A stretch of DNA of 64,000 bases from CAZTQN01 sp964615765 (GCA_964615765.1 CAZTQN010000018.1:1-64000), one strand, 5' to 3'; positions 7,330 to 15,814 are shown, numbered from the stretch's first letter. The notes: a model not told the origin generated them from the sequence alone. Made by a program: numbers and translations.

Positions 7330-8217
7330 ATGCGTGCAGCGAAGATGTCGGCGTGGGTGAGCGCGATGGTGCGGGTGGTGGCGGCGGCGGTCGCCGTCGG
7401 CGCCGGGGCGGGGGCGGCGTGCGCGCAGAACTTGCTCGAGCAGGCGGTTCGGCCGGGCGAGGCGGAGGCGGGCGGGCGTGGCGGGTCGAGCGCGGGCCAG
7501 GCAGGGGGGGCGGGGGGCGCGGGGGGCCAGCCGACGATGGTGCCCGGGCCGGACGGGACGATGGTGCCGGCGCCGATGAACGCGGCGCCGATGGGTGGAG
7601 GGGGCGGTGGCGGCGGCGGGGGCGGTGGGGGCGGTGGGAGTGCGGCGGGAGCGGGGCCGGCGCCGGCGTTCAGTTTGTTTCAGGTGGTGGTGCCCACGCC
7701 GCGAACGTATCAGAAGCATGATCTGATCGAGATCATCATCAACGAGTCGACGCTGCAGAGCATCACGCAGACGAACGACCTGAAGAAGAACAGCTCGCTG
7801 CGGGCGGAGCTGGCGCGGTTTCCGTCGCTGCAGTCGTTGCTCAAGGACGCGACGCTGGCGGAGGGGATCGGCGAGATCAAGCCGGGCGTGGGCGTGACGA
7901 GCAGCAACAACTTCAAGGGCGAGGCGAAGGTGAACCGGCGCGACCAGTTGACGGCGCGGATCACAGCGACGGTGATCGACGTGAAGCCGAACGGGAACCT
8001 GGTGCTGGAGGCGCGGGAGACGATCACGAGCGATCGGGAACTGTCGAGCATGGTGCTGGCGGGCACGTGCCGCAGCGCGGATATCACGCGGAACAACACC
8101 GTGCAGTCGAGCCAGTTGGCCAACCTGAACCTGCGGATCGAGCGGGCGGGCGATGCGAAGGACACGGCGGAGAAGGGCGTGATTTCGCGGGTGTTGGATG
8201 GGGTGTTCAACTTCTAG
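7330..8217 (+). CDS. flgH: flagellar L-ring protein FlgH
   Basis: A 295-aa outer-membrane L-ring subunit. Residues 1-35 form a signal peptide ending GAGAGAACAQN, where Cys could be lipidated although the -3 residue is Ala rather than Leu. The FlgH core starts near residue 115: TYQKHDLIEIIINESTLQSI, FKGEAKVNRRDQLTARITAT, VIDVKPNGNLVLEARETI and the C-terminal GVISRVLDGVFNF. Residues about 38-112 are a low-complexity Gly/Ala/Pro linker including a 15-Gly run, which lengthens it beyond the usual 220-230 aa. ATG 7330 is the first start that precedes the signal peptide; ATG 7345 is also possible. It follows flgA and precedes flgI, as expected for ring assembly. Confidence 0.9.
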   Translation: MRAAKMSAWVSAMVRVVAAAVAVGAGAGAACAQNLLEQAVRPGEAEAGGRGGSSAGQAGGAGGAGGQPTMVPGPDGTMVPAPMNAAPMGGGGGGGGGGGGGGGSAAGAGPAPAFSLFQVVVPTPRTYQKHDLIEIIINESTLQSITQTNDLKKNSSLRAELARFPSLQSLLKDATLAEGIGEIKPGVGVTSSNNFKGEAKVNRRDQLTARITATVIDVKPNGNLVLEARETITSDRELSSMVLAGTCRSADITRNNTVQSSQLANLNLRIERAGDAKDTAEKGVISRVLDGVFNF

Positions 8218-8223
8218 AAGAGA

Positions 8224-8306
8224 GGCACTGGGCACTCGGCACTGGGCACTCGTGGGGGCGGGATTCGGGATTCGGGATTCGGGAAGCGGGAAGCGGGAAG
8301 CGGGAG
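8224..8306. repeat. GGCACTGGGCACTC and GGGATTC/GGGAAGC tandem repeats
   Basis: Two different short tandem arrays follow flgH. GGCACTGGGCACTC occurs twice at 8224-8252. Then GGGATTC occurs three times and GGGAAGC three times at 8260-8306 (7-bp period). They are followed by GGGGGCGTG-type copies up to about 8340. No gene is seen before flgI. Confidence 0.9.
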
Positions 8307-8377
8307 GGGGCGTGGGGGCTTGGGGGCGTGGGGGGTGTTGGTGTGGCATGGGGGTTGCGAATGGGTTAGTTGTCATG

Positions 8378-9565
8378 ATGGTCACGCGCAGCTTGGTCAT
8401 GTTGATGGCGGTTCTTGCGCTGGGGGCGTCGGTGGTGGCGCAGGTTCAGCCGGGGCTGGGCCAGCCGGGGGCGGGGCAGGCGAGCGGCGAGCCGCCGGTG
8501 CGGGTGCGGCGTGACAACCCGGTGATGAGTCTGCAGGAGATCGTGCGGATTGACGGGTATGCGCGGACGCCGCTGCGTGGGATTGGGATCGTGGTGGGGC
8601 TGAAGGGGACGGGCGACGCGGGGTCGGAGTTGCTGCTGGCGAGGCCTCTGGCGAAGTGGTACGAGAACAACGGGAACCCGATCGGCGAGCTCAAGGACTT
8701 GGCGAAGGCCAAGAGCGCGGCGATTGTGACGATCTCGGTCGAAGTGCCCGAGGGCGGCGGGATGTCGGGCGACACGTTCGACGTGTTCGTGCAGGCGTCG
8801 CACTCGGCCCAGAGTTTGCGCGGCGGGACGCTGCTGCTCAGCCCGCTGCTGGCGCCGGGCGCGGTGTCGGGAGATCGGCTGGCGGAGGCGGTGTATGGGT
8901 ACGCGTCGGGGCCGCTGATTATCGAGGAGATCGATACGCCCACGAGCGGGCGGATTCGGCTTGGGGGGCAACTGGCGCGGGACATTCGTCCGCGGCCGAT
9001 GGGGGATGTGTTTGATCTGGTGATCAAGCCGTATTACCGGAGTTTCGCGACGGCGCGGATGGTGGCGAACGAGGTGAACGGGCTGGTGGCGGATCTGGAG
9101 CGGCTGGAGGCGGCGCCGACGATCGCGACGGCGCTGGACGACACGACGGTGCGGGTGGTGATCCCGACGTATGAGCGTGCGAACGCGGCGGGGTTTGTGG
9201 CGAGCGTGCTGACCAAGCGGTTCAGCCCGTCGCTGCTCGACTTGCCGGCGATGGTGGTGGTGAACGAGCGGACGGGGTCGATCGTGGTGACGGGGGATGT
9301 GGAGATATCGGCGGTGACGGTGGGGAGCGACCGGCTGGTGGTGACGACGACGACCCCGCCGCCGGTGCCGACGCCGGCGGATCCGCTGGTGCGTCGGGAC
9401 AACTGGGTGGAGTTTGGTTCGGCGGGGACGGTGGGGGAGCGGGCGCGGATCGGGGACTTGCTGGAGGCGTTCAAGCAGTTGAACGTGCCGGTGCGAGAGC
9501 AGATCGCGATTTTGTCGCAGATTGACCGGGCGGGGCGGCTGCACGGGCGGCTGGTGCGGGAGTGA
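8378..9565 (+). CDS. flgI: flagellar P-ring protein FlgI
   Basis: A 395-aa periplasmic P-ring subunit, near the standard length of about 370. The signal peptide spans residues 1-22 (SLVMLMAVLALGASVVAQ). Signatures include QEIVRIDGYARTPLRGIGIVVGLKGTGD, the VTISVEVPEGGGMSGDTFDVFVQA region, LRGGTLLLSPL, VVVNERTGSIVVTGDVEIS and a C-terminal LLEAFKQLNVPVREQIAILSQ. Starts at 8375 and 8348 are in frame, but 8378 puts the basic n-region of the signal at the N-terminus. The stop TGA at 9563-9565 overlaps a GTG of the next gene. Confidence 0.93.
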   Translation: MVTRSLVMLMAVLALGASVVAQVQPGLGQPGAGQASGEPPVRVRRDNPVMSLQEIVRIDGYARTPLRGIGIVVGLKGTGDAGSELLLARPLAKWYENNGNPIGELKDLAKAKSAAIVTISVEVPEGGGMSGDTFDVFVQASHSAQSLRGGTLLLSPLLAPGAVSGDRLAEAVYGYASGPLIIEEIDTPTSGRIRLGGQLARDIRPRPMGDVFDLVIKPYYRSFATARMVANEVNGLVADLERLEAAPTIATALDDTTVRVVIPTYERANAAGFVASVLTKRFSPSLLDLPAMVVVNERTGSIVVTGDVEISAVTVGSDRLVVTTTTPPPVPTPADPLVRRDNWVEFGSAGTVGERARIGDLLEAFKQLNVPVREQIAILSQIDRAGRLHGRLVRE

Positions 9566-10029
9566 TTGCCGGGAGTCAGGCCATGCGGAGCATTGGCGAG
9601 ACGGTGGGGATCGGCGGAGGTGCGGATGCGGGGTGGGCCGCCGCGCGGTTTGCGGGCGGGGCGACGGCGCGCGGCGCGGGGACGGGGGGCGCGAGCGACT
9701 TTGAGCAGGTGCTCGGTCGGTCGGTGTCGCGCGGCGTGGGGGCGGAGGAGAGCGCGGAAGACAAGGCGCGGCGAGCGGCGGAGAAACTGGTGGCGGTGGC
9801 GCTGATTCAGCCGGTGCTCAAGCAGCTTCGCGAGACGAACCAGGCGACCGGGCCGTTTGCGCCGACGCAGGGGGAGAAGCAGTTTCAATCGCTGGCGGAC
9901 ACGCAGACGGCGGAGCGGATCGCGGCGGCGGCGAACTTCCCGCTGGTGGACCGGATCGCGCAGCAGGTGCTGAGCAAGGTGAGCGCGGCGGGTGCGGGCG
10001 CCGGTGCGGCGGCGGGGGGTGAGCGATGA
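9562..10029 (+). CDS. flgJ: rod-binding protein, FlgJ N-terminal domain only
   Basis: A 155-aa protein matching the N-terminal rod-cap half of FlgJ: KLVAVALIQPVLKQLRETN, then GPFAPTQGEKQFQSLADTQTAERIA and NFPLVDRIAQQVL. The muramidase domain of enterobacterial FlgJ is absent, as in many phyla where peptidoglycan is cut by a separate enzyme. The first 50 residues are Gly/Ala-rich. GTG 9562 overlaps the flgI stop (GTGA). ATG 9583, preceded by GGGAG at 9569-9573, is an equally good start. The end overlaps the next gene by ATGA. Confidence 0.75.
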   Translation: MIAGSQAMRSIGETVGIGGGADAGWAAARFAGGATARGAGTGGASDFEQVLGRSVSRGVGAEESAEDKARRAAEKLVAVALIQPVLKQLRETNQATGPFAPTQGEKQFQSLADTQTAERIAAAANFPLVDRIAQQVLSKVSAAGAGAGAAAGGER

Positions 10030-10568
10030 GCGCGAGCGGGTATGAGCGGCTGGAGCGTTTGTTGGACGAGCTGACGCGGGCCAACGAGCAGATGCTGGAG
10101 GCGGTGCGGAATCACCGCGCGGCGCTGGCGCGGGCGGACCTTGCGGGGATGTCGGCGGCGATCACAGTGCAGGGGGAGTTGGCACGGCGGATCGGGCTCT
10201 TGAATGAGGAGCGAGCCGCGGTGGTGGCGGAGATCAGCGGGGTGAGGGCGGGGGTTAGCACGAGCGCCGCGCGGCCCGGGGCGAAGGCGGCGGAGGCAGC
10301 GGAGCCGAAGTTGTCGCGGCTGATTGCGGGGGCGCCGGCGGCGCAGCGGACGCGGCTGGAGGGGATGCGGCTGCTCCTCAGGGACGTGCTGGAGCGGTTG
10401 ACGGCGGAGCAGCGGGCGCTCAAGGACGCCGCGGGCGCGCTGGCGGGGCATATGGAGGGGGTGATGCGGCAGATCCACGACCGAGTGGCGCACGCGGGCA
10501 CGTACGTGCGCACGGGGCGGATCGACACGAGCGTGCGCGTGGTGTCCGCGCTGGATATCCGCACCTGA
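10026..10568 (+). CDS. flgN: FlgN-like chaperone for hook-junction proteins
   Basis: A 180-aa almost entirely helical cytoplasmic protein of the FlgN class (YERLERLLDELTRANEQMLEAV, LRDVLERLTAEQRALKDAAG). FlgN proteins bind FlgK and FlgL before export, and here the gene lies directly before flgK and flgL, which supports the call more than the low-complexity sequence itself. Its ATG overlaps the flgJ-like stop (ATGA), so the two are probably co-translated. It is somewhat longer than the typical 140-160 aa because of an Ala-rich insert near residues 78-98. Confidence 0.7.
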   Translation: MSASGYERLERLLDELTRANEQMLEAVRNHRAALARADLAGMSAAITVQGELARRIGLLNEERAAVVAEISGVRAGVSTSAARPGAKAAEAAEPKLSRLIAGAPAAQRTRLEGMRLLLRDVLERLTAEQRALKDAAGALAGHMEGVMRQIHDRVAHAGTYVRTGRIDTSVRVVSALDIRT

Positions 10569-10580
10569 CCGGAGACGACC

Positions 10581-12302
10581 ATGGGACTCAGCGCATCGCT
10601 CCAGATCGGGCGCTCCGCACTGTCCGCCAGCCAACTGGCGATCCAGGTGACGGGGAACAACTTCGCGAACGCGTCGACGGCGGGGTATTCGCGGCAACTG
10701 GTGGACCTGGCCGCGTTCCGCGATCAGCAGTTCGCGCGGTACAGCGTGGGGCGCGGGGTTGAGGTCGCGGGGATCCGGCGGCAGGGGGACCAGGCGCTGC
10801 AGAACCGGCTGTGGAGCAGCGCGTCGGATCGCGGGGCGACGCAGGTTGATCAGCAGGTGCTCGAGCAGATCGAGACCACGCTGGACGAACTGGGCGACGC
10901 GAGCCTGTCGGCCCGGTTCGAGCAGTTTTTCCGGGCCTGGAGCAACGTGGCGGATTCGCCGGCGCGGGAGAGCGTTGCGGCCCTGGCGGTGGGCGAGGGG
11001 CGGTCGCTCGCGGGGGCGATCCGGGCGCGGCGGGATGATCTTTTGAGCCTGCGGACGCAGACGGAATCGCAGCTGCGCTCGAGCGTGGAGCGGGCCCAGA
11101 CGCTGCTGCAGGAGATCACGGACGTCAACGTGCAGATCGTGAACAGCGAGGCGGGGCGGCCGAGCGCGTTTGCGCTGCGCGACCAGCGGGACCGGCTGGT
11201 GAGCGAGCTGAGCGGGCTGATCGAGGTGAACGTCATCGAGCAGCCGTCGGGCGCGGTGAACGTGCTGGTGGGCTCGACGCCGGTGGTGCTGGAAGGGGTG
11301 AACCGGGGGATCCGTCTGCAGAGCCGGCAGGTGGACGGGGAGACGCAGCTCACGGTGAACGTGACGGCGGACGACACGCAGCTCAACCCGGTGTCGGGGT
11401 CGATCAGTGCGCTGTTGCGGAACCGGGACGGGGCGACGCAGGAGACGCTGGACGTTCTGGACCGCGTGGCGTCGCAGCTGATTTTCCAGGTCAACCGGGT
11501 GCACAGCGTGGGGTATGGGGCGCGGCCGCTGACGAGCGTGACGGGGACGCTGGCGGTGCAGGCGTCGGACCGGGGCCTGGCGTTCAACAACCCGAGCAAT
11601 GTGACGTTCTCGAACCTGCCGTTTGCCCCGCGGAACGGGTCGTTCCAGGTGACGGTGACCAACACGGCGACCGGGGCGAGCCAGACGTCGCGGATCGAGG
11701 TCGATCTGGACGGGGTGGGCGCCGATTCGTCGCTGAACTCGGTGATGTCGTCGATCGACGGGCTGGCGAACCTGAGGGCGTCGCTGAACGCGGACGGGAC
11801 GCTGAGCGTGAACGCCGACTCGGGGTACACCGTCTCGTTTGAAGAGGATTCGTCGGGCGTGCTCGCGGTGCTGGGGGTGAACGCGTATTTCACGGGGACG
11901 TCGGCGAGCGATATCGATGTGCGGGCGGACCTGGTAAGCAACCCGACGCGGCTGTCGACGGGGCTGCGGACGGGGGGGAACCGGGTGGACAACGGGGCGG
12001 CGCTGGCGATCAGCGGGCTGCGGACGCGCGGGCTGAGCGAGCTGAGCGGGCGGTCGCTGACGGAGGTGTGGTCGGCGCAGGCGGGGGCGATCGGTGCGGC
12101 GTCGAGCGCGGCGAGCACGCGGGCGGACGCGGCCCAACTGGTGTCGCAGAACCTGGAAGCGCAGCGGGCCGCGATCGCGGGGGTGGACCTGGATGAGGAG
12201 TCGATCAACCTCTTGAACTACCAGCGGATGTACCAGGGGGCGGCCCGGTTCATCACGGTGGTCGACGACTTGACGCAGACGCTGCTGGGACTTTTGGGCT
12301 GA
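10581..12302 (+). CDS. flgK: hook-filament junction protein FlgK (HAP1)
   Basis: A 573-aa exported axial protein joining hook and filament. The N-terminus has the family pattern LQIGRSALSASQLAIQVTGN, then FANASTAGYSRQ and LWSSASDRGA. Mid-N-terminal coiled-coil is seen at EQFFRAWSNVADSPARESV and ALRDQRDRLVSELSGL. The C-terminus has VDLDEESINLLNYQRMYQGA and a VVDDLTQTLLGLLG ending, the sequence used by FlgK for docking. Residues about 310-460 are a variable beta-rich D2/D3-type insert. The gene follows flgN by 12 bp and is followed, after a 16-bp tandem repeat, by flgL. Confidence 0.93.
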   Translation: MGLSASLQIGRSALSASQLAIQVTGNNFANASTAGYSRQLVDLAAFRDQQFARYSVGRGVEVAGIRRQGDQALQNRLWSSASDRGATQVDQQVLEQIETTLDELGDASLSARFEQFFRAWSNVADSPARESVAALAVGEGRSLAGAIRARRDDLLSLRTQTESQLRSSVERAQTLLQEITDVNVQIVNSEAGRPSAFALRDQRDRLVSELSGLIEVNVIEQPSGAVNVLVGSTPVVLEGVNRGIRLQSRQVDGETQLTVNVTADDTQLNPVSGSISALLRNRDGATQETLDVLDRVASQLIFQVNRVHSVGYGARPLTSVTGTLAVQASDRGLAFNNPSNVTFSNLPFAPRNGSFQVTVTNTATGASQTSRIEVDLDGVGADSSLNSVMSSIDGLANLRASLNADGTLSVNADSGYTVSFEEDSSGVLAVLGVNAYFTGTSASDIDVRADLVSNPTRLSTGLRTGGNRVDNGAALAISGLRTRGLSELSGRSLTEVWSAQAGAIGAASSAASTRADAAQLVSQNLEAQRAAIAGVDLDEESINLLNYQRMYQGAARFITVVDDLTQTLLGLLG

Positions 12303-12303
12303 T

Positions 12304-12360
12304 GGTGAACGGGCTGAACGGTGAACGGGCTGAACGGTGAACAGGCGGACGAACGGGCAG
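12304..12360. repeat. GGTGAACGGGCTGAAC tandem repeat
   Basis: A 16-bp unit GGTGAACGGGCTGAAC is repeated exactly twice (12304-12319, 12320-12335), followed by a degenerate third copy up to about 12358. It starts 2 bp after the flgK stop and ends just before the flgL ribosome site (GCAGAGTG). Confidence 0.9.
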
Positions 12361-12368
12361 AGTGAACC

Positions 12369-14456
12369 ATGACGAGCATTCCGGCCAATCTCGGGCGCGT
12401 GCCGAACCTGCTGCGGTCGCAGTTCATGCTGGCGACGTTGTCGCGCACGAACGTGCAGCTGCTCGAGGTGCAGAACCAGATGGCGTCGGGGCGGGCGGTG
12501 TCGCGGTACAGCGATGATTCGATCGCGGCGTCGGCGCTGAGCGTGCTGCGGCAGCGGCAGAACATCGGGCAGCAGGTGCTGTCGAGCCTGGACAACGCCG
12601 AGAACTCGCTGAACTACCTGGATTCGAACGTCGCCGAGACGCTGAGTTTGGCGCAGGAGGCCAAGACGCTGGCGGCGAGCCAGATCGGTGGGACGTCGGA
12701 CGCGGTGACGCGGAACAACCAGGCCGTGGTTGTGGATGGGATGATCGCGCAGTTGTTGCGCCTGGGGAATGCGCAGACCAACGGGCTGTACGTGTTCGGC
12801 GGGAGCACGGCGACGCGGCCGCCGATCGAGGAACTGCGGGGCGGGTTCCGGTATGTCGGCGAGGGGTCGGGGCTGTTTGCGCAGCTCGGGTCGGCGGCGG
12901 ATGTGCCGATCACGATCGGGGGGAACAACGCGATCGGGGAGACGTCGACGCGGGTGCGGTCGGAGGTGGATCTCAACCCGGCGCTGACGGGCACGACGCT
13001 GGTGAACGAGGTGCGCGGGGCCCGCGGGCTGGGCGTGGCGCTCGGGGTGTTCAACTTCCAGTTCACGGGCGGGCCGATCGCGAGCGTGGATGTGGCGGCG
13101 GCGGACAGCATCGGGGATGTGGCGACGATTCTCGAGGATGCGATCCGGCAGTATGAGACGGACAACGGGGTGACGGTGCTGGGGCCGGGCGGGGTGAGCG
13201 TGAGCGGGGGGTCGCTGCGGTTTGATGTGCCGGCGGGTGGGGGTGGGGGTGGGCCGACGCCGACGCTGACGTTTACGGATGTTGGGACCGGGGTGACGGC
13301 GCAGGACCTTGGGCTGACGCAGGGGGGCGGGCTGACGAGCGCGGCGCCGTCGGGCGTGGACCTGGACGCGCGGCTGACGTGGCTGACGCCGCTGTCGGCG
13401 CTGAGCGGGGTGACGGTGCCGGCGGGGACGATCCGGTTCCGGTTCACGAGCGGGGGCGCGTCGAGCATTACGGACGTGGATTTGTCGGGGGCGGTGACGC
13501 TGGACGACTTCCGCAGCCGCATTGAGTCGAGCGTGCCTGGCGTGCGGGTGCAGATCAATGGGGCGGGGACGGGGATCGAGGTGGTGAGCGAGGTGGCGGG
13601 GCCGGCGCTGAGCATCGAGCCGACGGGGACGGGGCCGGACACGGCGACGCAGCTGGGGATCCGGACGCTCGCGCCGAGCACGCGGGTGAGCGTGTTCAAC
13701 GACGGGCGCGGGGTGGACATCGTGAACAACCGGTCGGACCCGACGACGGGGACGGCGACGCGGGCGTTCAACACGGACTTCCGGGTGGTGTTGGGGAACG
13801 GTCAGGCGTTCGACGTGGACCTGCGTCCGGAGGACCTCCAGGACGTGGGGACGCTGCTGGGGCGGATCAACGCGGAGTTTGCGGCGGCGGTGGGGCAGCC
13901 GCCGGTGAACACGTCGGCGCCGCCGCTGGCGGCGGGGCAGTTCACGGCGCAGTTGATTCCCGGGCAGAACGGGATCGCGTTCACGCAGACGGGGATCACG
14001 GGGGCGATCCGGGTGGAGAAGCTGAACAACTCGGCGGCGGCGGAGGACCTGGGGCTGATGGCCGGCAGTTATGACGCCGGGAGCGCAACTTTGAGGGCGC
14101 AGGATCGAGCGTCGGTGCGCGTGAACAACCTGTTTGGGGCGTTGGTGCGGTTGCGGGACGCGCTGCGTGCCAACGACAGTGCTGGCATCGCTCTTGCTGG
14201 TGAGCAGATTGACACGTCGATCAATCGACTTGCGGAGACGCAGGCGTTGGTGGGTGTGTATGCGAACCGGGTGACCCGGGCGCAGGATCGTCAGGAGAAC
14301 GAGAACATCATTTCGCAGAAGATGCGATCGGAGATTGAGGACGTGGACTTCGCGGAGGCCGCCATCAGGTTGAACACGCTGCAGACGCAGCTGACGGCGG
14401 CGTACCGGGTGGGCGGGGACATATCGAACCAATCGCTCCTGGACTTTCTCCGCTAG
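12369..14456 (+). CDS. flgL: hook-filament junction protein FlgL (HAP3), enlarged
   Basis: A 695-aa flagellin-like junction protein. The conserved helical N-terminus is LRSQFMLATLSRTNVQLLEVQNQMASGRAVSRYSDD (residues about 14-50), and the C-terminus is NRVTRAQDRQENENIISQKMRSEIEDVDFAEAAIRLNTLQTQLTAAYRVGGDISNQSLLDFLR in segments that match FlgL/flagellin. Typical FlgL is 300-420 aa. Here roughly residues 160-570 are a beta-rich, Gly/Thr-rich insert that would project from the junction as extra domains. Codon use in the last 120 codons shifts a little. It is the last gene of the hook-completion set, before fliW. Confidence 0.85.
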   Translation: MTSIPANLGRVPNLLRSQFMLATLSRTNVQLLEVQNQMASGRAVSRYSDDSIAASALSVLRQRQNIGQQVLSSLDNAENSLNYLDSNVAETLSLAQEAKTLAASQIGGTSDAVTRNNQAVVVDGMIAQLLRLGNAQTNGLYVFGGSTATRPPIEELRGGFRYVGEGSGLFAQLGSAADVPITIGGNNAIGETSTRVRSEVDLNPALTGTTLVNEVRGARGLGVALGVFNFQFTGGPIASVDVAAADSIGDVATILEDAIRQYETDNGVTVLGPGGVSVSGGSLRFDVPAGGGGGGPTPTLTFTDVGTGVTAQDLGLTQGGGLTSAAPSGVDLDARLTWLTPLSALSGVTVPAGTIRFRFTSGGASSITDVDLSGAVTLDDFRSRIESSVPGVRVQINGAGTGIEVVSEVAGPALSIEPTGTGPDTATQLGIRTLAPSTRVSVFNDGRGVDIVNNRSDPTTGTATRAFNTDFRVVLGNGQAFDVDLRPEDLQDVGTLLGRINAEFAAAVGQPPVNTSAPPLAAGQFTAQLIPGQNGIAFTQTGITGAIRVEKLNNSAAAEDLGLMAGSYDAGSATLRAQDRASVRVNNLFGALVRLRDALRANDSAGIALAGEQIDTSINRLAETQALVGVYANRVTRAQDRQENENIISQKMRSEIEDVDFAEAAIRLNTLQTQLTAAYRVGGDISNQSLLDFLR

Positions 14457-14529
14457 CGCGGAGGGGACCAGGCTTGGAAGGGCCGACCGGGGCTGGCTGG
14501 CCGCCCCCGGACAGGCAGACAGGACGTCG

Positions 14530-14548
14530 CCCGGCGAATGTCGCCGGG
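14530..14548 (+). promoter_or_regulatory. 8-bp stem hairpin in the flgL-fliW gap
   Basis: CCCGGCGA (14530-14537), loop ATG, TCGCCGGG (14541-14548) form a perfect 8-bp stem. There is no T-tract after it, so it is not a typical intrinsic terminator. It lies 41 nt before the fliW start, in a 133-nt gap rich in GGA triplets, and may act in fliW mRNA stability or as a CsrA-related structure. Confidence 0.45.
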
Positions 14549-14589
14549 ACCTGAAGGTGGAACGAAGGCCAGTGGACTGGAGTTCGCCC

Positions 14590-15048
14590 ATGCAAGTGCG
14601 GACGACGCGCTTCGGGACGATCGAGATCGCGGACGAGCGGGTGATCACGTTCCCCAAGGGACTGCTCGGGTTTTCGGAGCATCGGCGGTACTGCCTGCTG
14701 GAACCTGCGGAAGATTCCGCGTTCTTCTGGCTGCAGTCGATCGATGATGCGAGCCTGGCGTTCGTGGTGACGGATCCGTCGTATTTCGTGCCGGACTACT
14801 CGGTGCCGATCCGGAGCGAGCAGATGGGCGATCTGGGCCTGTCGCGGCTCGAAGATGCGCAGGTGTTCATCATCGTGAACAAGGTCGAGCAGACCCTGAC
14901 GGGGAACCTGCAAGGCCCGCTGGTGATCAACACGCTGACGCGGAGCGGAGAGCAGTTCGTCCTCGCTGAGAAGCGGTGGACGACGCGGCACCCGCTGCTG
15001 AACCTGGGCAAGGCCCAGCAGTCGCAACCGCGGGCGATGACGGCCTGA
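14590..15048 (+). CDS. fliW: flagellar assembly factor FliW
   Basis: A 152-aa cytoplasmic protein with the FliW pattern: TTRFGTIEIADERVITFPKGLLGF at the N-terminus, CLLEPAEDSAFFWLQSIDDASLAFVVTDP, and FIIVNKVEQTLTGNLQGPLVIN. In species studied (Bacillus, Campylobacter), FliW binds either flagellin or CsrA; free FliW removes CsrA from flagellin mRNA. The usual length is about 130-150. ATG 14590 starts right before the conserved first strand; an upstream GTG at 14557 would add 11 residues. fliW-csrA-fliC order here is the classic partner-switch arrangement. Confidence 0.92.
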   Translation: MQVRTTRFGTIEIADERVITFPKGLLGFSEHRRYCLLEPAEDSAFFWLQSIDDASLAFVVTDPSYFVPDYSVPIRSEQMGDLGLSRLEDAQVFIIVNKVEQTLTGNLQGPLVINTLTRSGEQFVLAEKRWTTRHPLLNLGKAQQSQPRAMTA

Positions 15049-15310
15049 GGTTGAGACGGCGCCCGAGCGGTCGCGCGGCCTGGAAGGTCGGGCGGGCGGA
15101 TGGGCGCGAGCGAAGCCAGCGCCGCGTGGCGAGAAGCCGGCGGCGTGCCAACCGAGTTTGAGTGGACACTGACCCACCTCACGCGCCGCGCCGGCGACAG
15201 ACGCCGGACGGCCGCGACTGGTCTACCGCCCCGATCACGGAGGATCGGGCGCCCTACCGGCGATGCCATCGCCTGCCCGCTCAAGGGCGATCGAGGAAGG
15301 AGCCTCATTC
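15049..15310. other. fliW-csrA gap with no gene
   Basis: 262 bp without a supported gene. It contains the GGA-loop hairpin described separately (15231-15248) and, at its 3' end, the csrA ribosome site AGGAAGGAG (about 15293-15302). Confidence 0.6.
15231..15248 (+). promoter_or_regulatory. putative CsrA-binding hairpin in the csrA leader
   Basis: CCGATC (15231-15236) pairs perfectly with GATCGG (15243-15248), presenting the loop ACGGAG. CsrA recognises GGA in hairpin loops, so this fits an autoregulatory site 63 nt upstream of csrA. The 12 central bases ATCACGGAGGAT are identical to those of the hairpin over the fliC ribosome site, while the outer stem pairs differ yet still pair. Confidence 0.65.
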
Positions 15311-15667
15311 ATGCTGGTCCTCTCCCGACAGCGCGACGAAACCATCATGATCGGTGATGACATCGAGATCACCGTGGTGGATATCCGTGGAGACAAGGTG
15401 CGCCTGGGCATCACCGCCCCCACGCGCATCGCCGTGCACCGCAAGGAGGTGTACGAAGCCATCAAGGCGGAGAACCAGAAGGCATCGCAGATCAACGGCG
15501 CGGACCTGGCGGAACTGCCGGTTCCGGCGGCGCCGGGGAAGGTGCGACCGCGGATCCCGGGCCTGACGGCCGGGCCGCGGATCAAGCCGCCCTCGGGGAA
15601 TCTGCGTCCGCTCGCCCCGCCCCCACCGGGCGGCGAGCAGGCCCGTCCGGACGCGCAGAGCGCGTAG
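15311..15667 (+). CDS. csrA: CsrA translational regulator with C-terminal extension
   Basis: A 118-aa RNA-binding regulator. Residues 1-60 are canonical CsrA: MLVLSRQRDETIMIGDDIEI, VVDIRGDKVRLGITAPTRIAVHRKEVYEAI, including the conserved Arg-Glu-...-Ile-Gly start and the R-x-G-I-x-AP strand that contacts RNA. The remaining 58 residues are a Pro/Ala/Gly-rich tail (VPAAPGKVRPRIPGLTAGPR) absent from the 61-65-aa proteins of gammaproteobacteria. Start ATG 15311 follows AGGAAGGAG by 8 nt. Sitting between fliW and fliC, it most likely represses flagellin translation. Confidence 0.93.
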   Translation: MLVLSRQRDETIMIGDDIEITVVDIRGDKVRLGITAPTRIAVHRKEVYEAIKAENQKASQINGADLAELPVPAAPGKVRPRIPGLTAGPRIKPPSGNLRPLAPPPPGGEQARPDAQSA

Positions 15668-15771
15668 CGGGCGGGCGTTGTCGACGACCCATCGACCACC
15701 GAACACCTTACTCAAGACCCTTCAGGACGTAGCTTGCAGATGCCCCTCCACCGCCCCAGTATGAATCTCGG

Positions 15772-15785
15772 CCGACGGATGTCGG
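15772..15785 (+). promoter_or_regulatory. second GGA-loop hairpin in the fliC leader
   Basis: CCGAC (15772-15776), loop GGAT, GTCGG (15781-15785): a perfect 5-bp stem with GGA in a tetraloop, reading GACGGATGTC, close to the CsrA consensus core GGAUGU. It lies 47 nt upstream of the fliC start codon; two-site leaders bridged by one CsrA dimer are typical of flagellin mRNAs. Confidence 0.65.
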
Positions 15786-15814
15786 CGCACTGACGCGGGC
15801 GGACGTTCCAGCCT

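Noticed and set aside
9885..14657. Open frame of 1590 codons on the minus strand through flgK and flgL
   Set aside because: Composition is extreme (Arg, Pro, His) and it mirrors the codon pattern of the plus-strand flagellar genes. It is an antisense shadow of GC-rich DNA.
15721..15745. sigma-54-like GG...GC element before fliC
   Set aside because: The GG and GC dinucleotides (GGACGTAGCTTGC) are 9 bp apart instead of 10 and the -24 motif is weak, so I did not list it.
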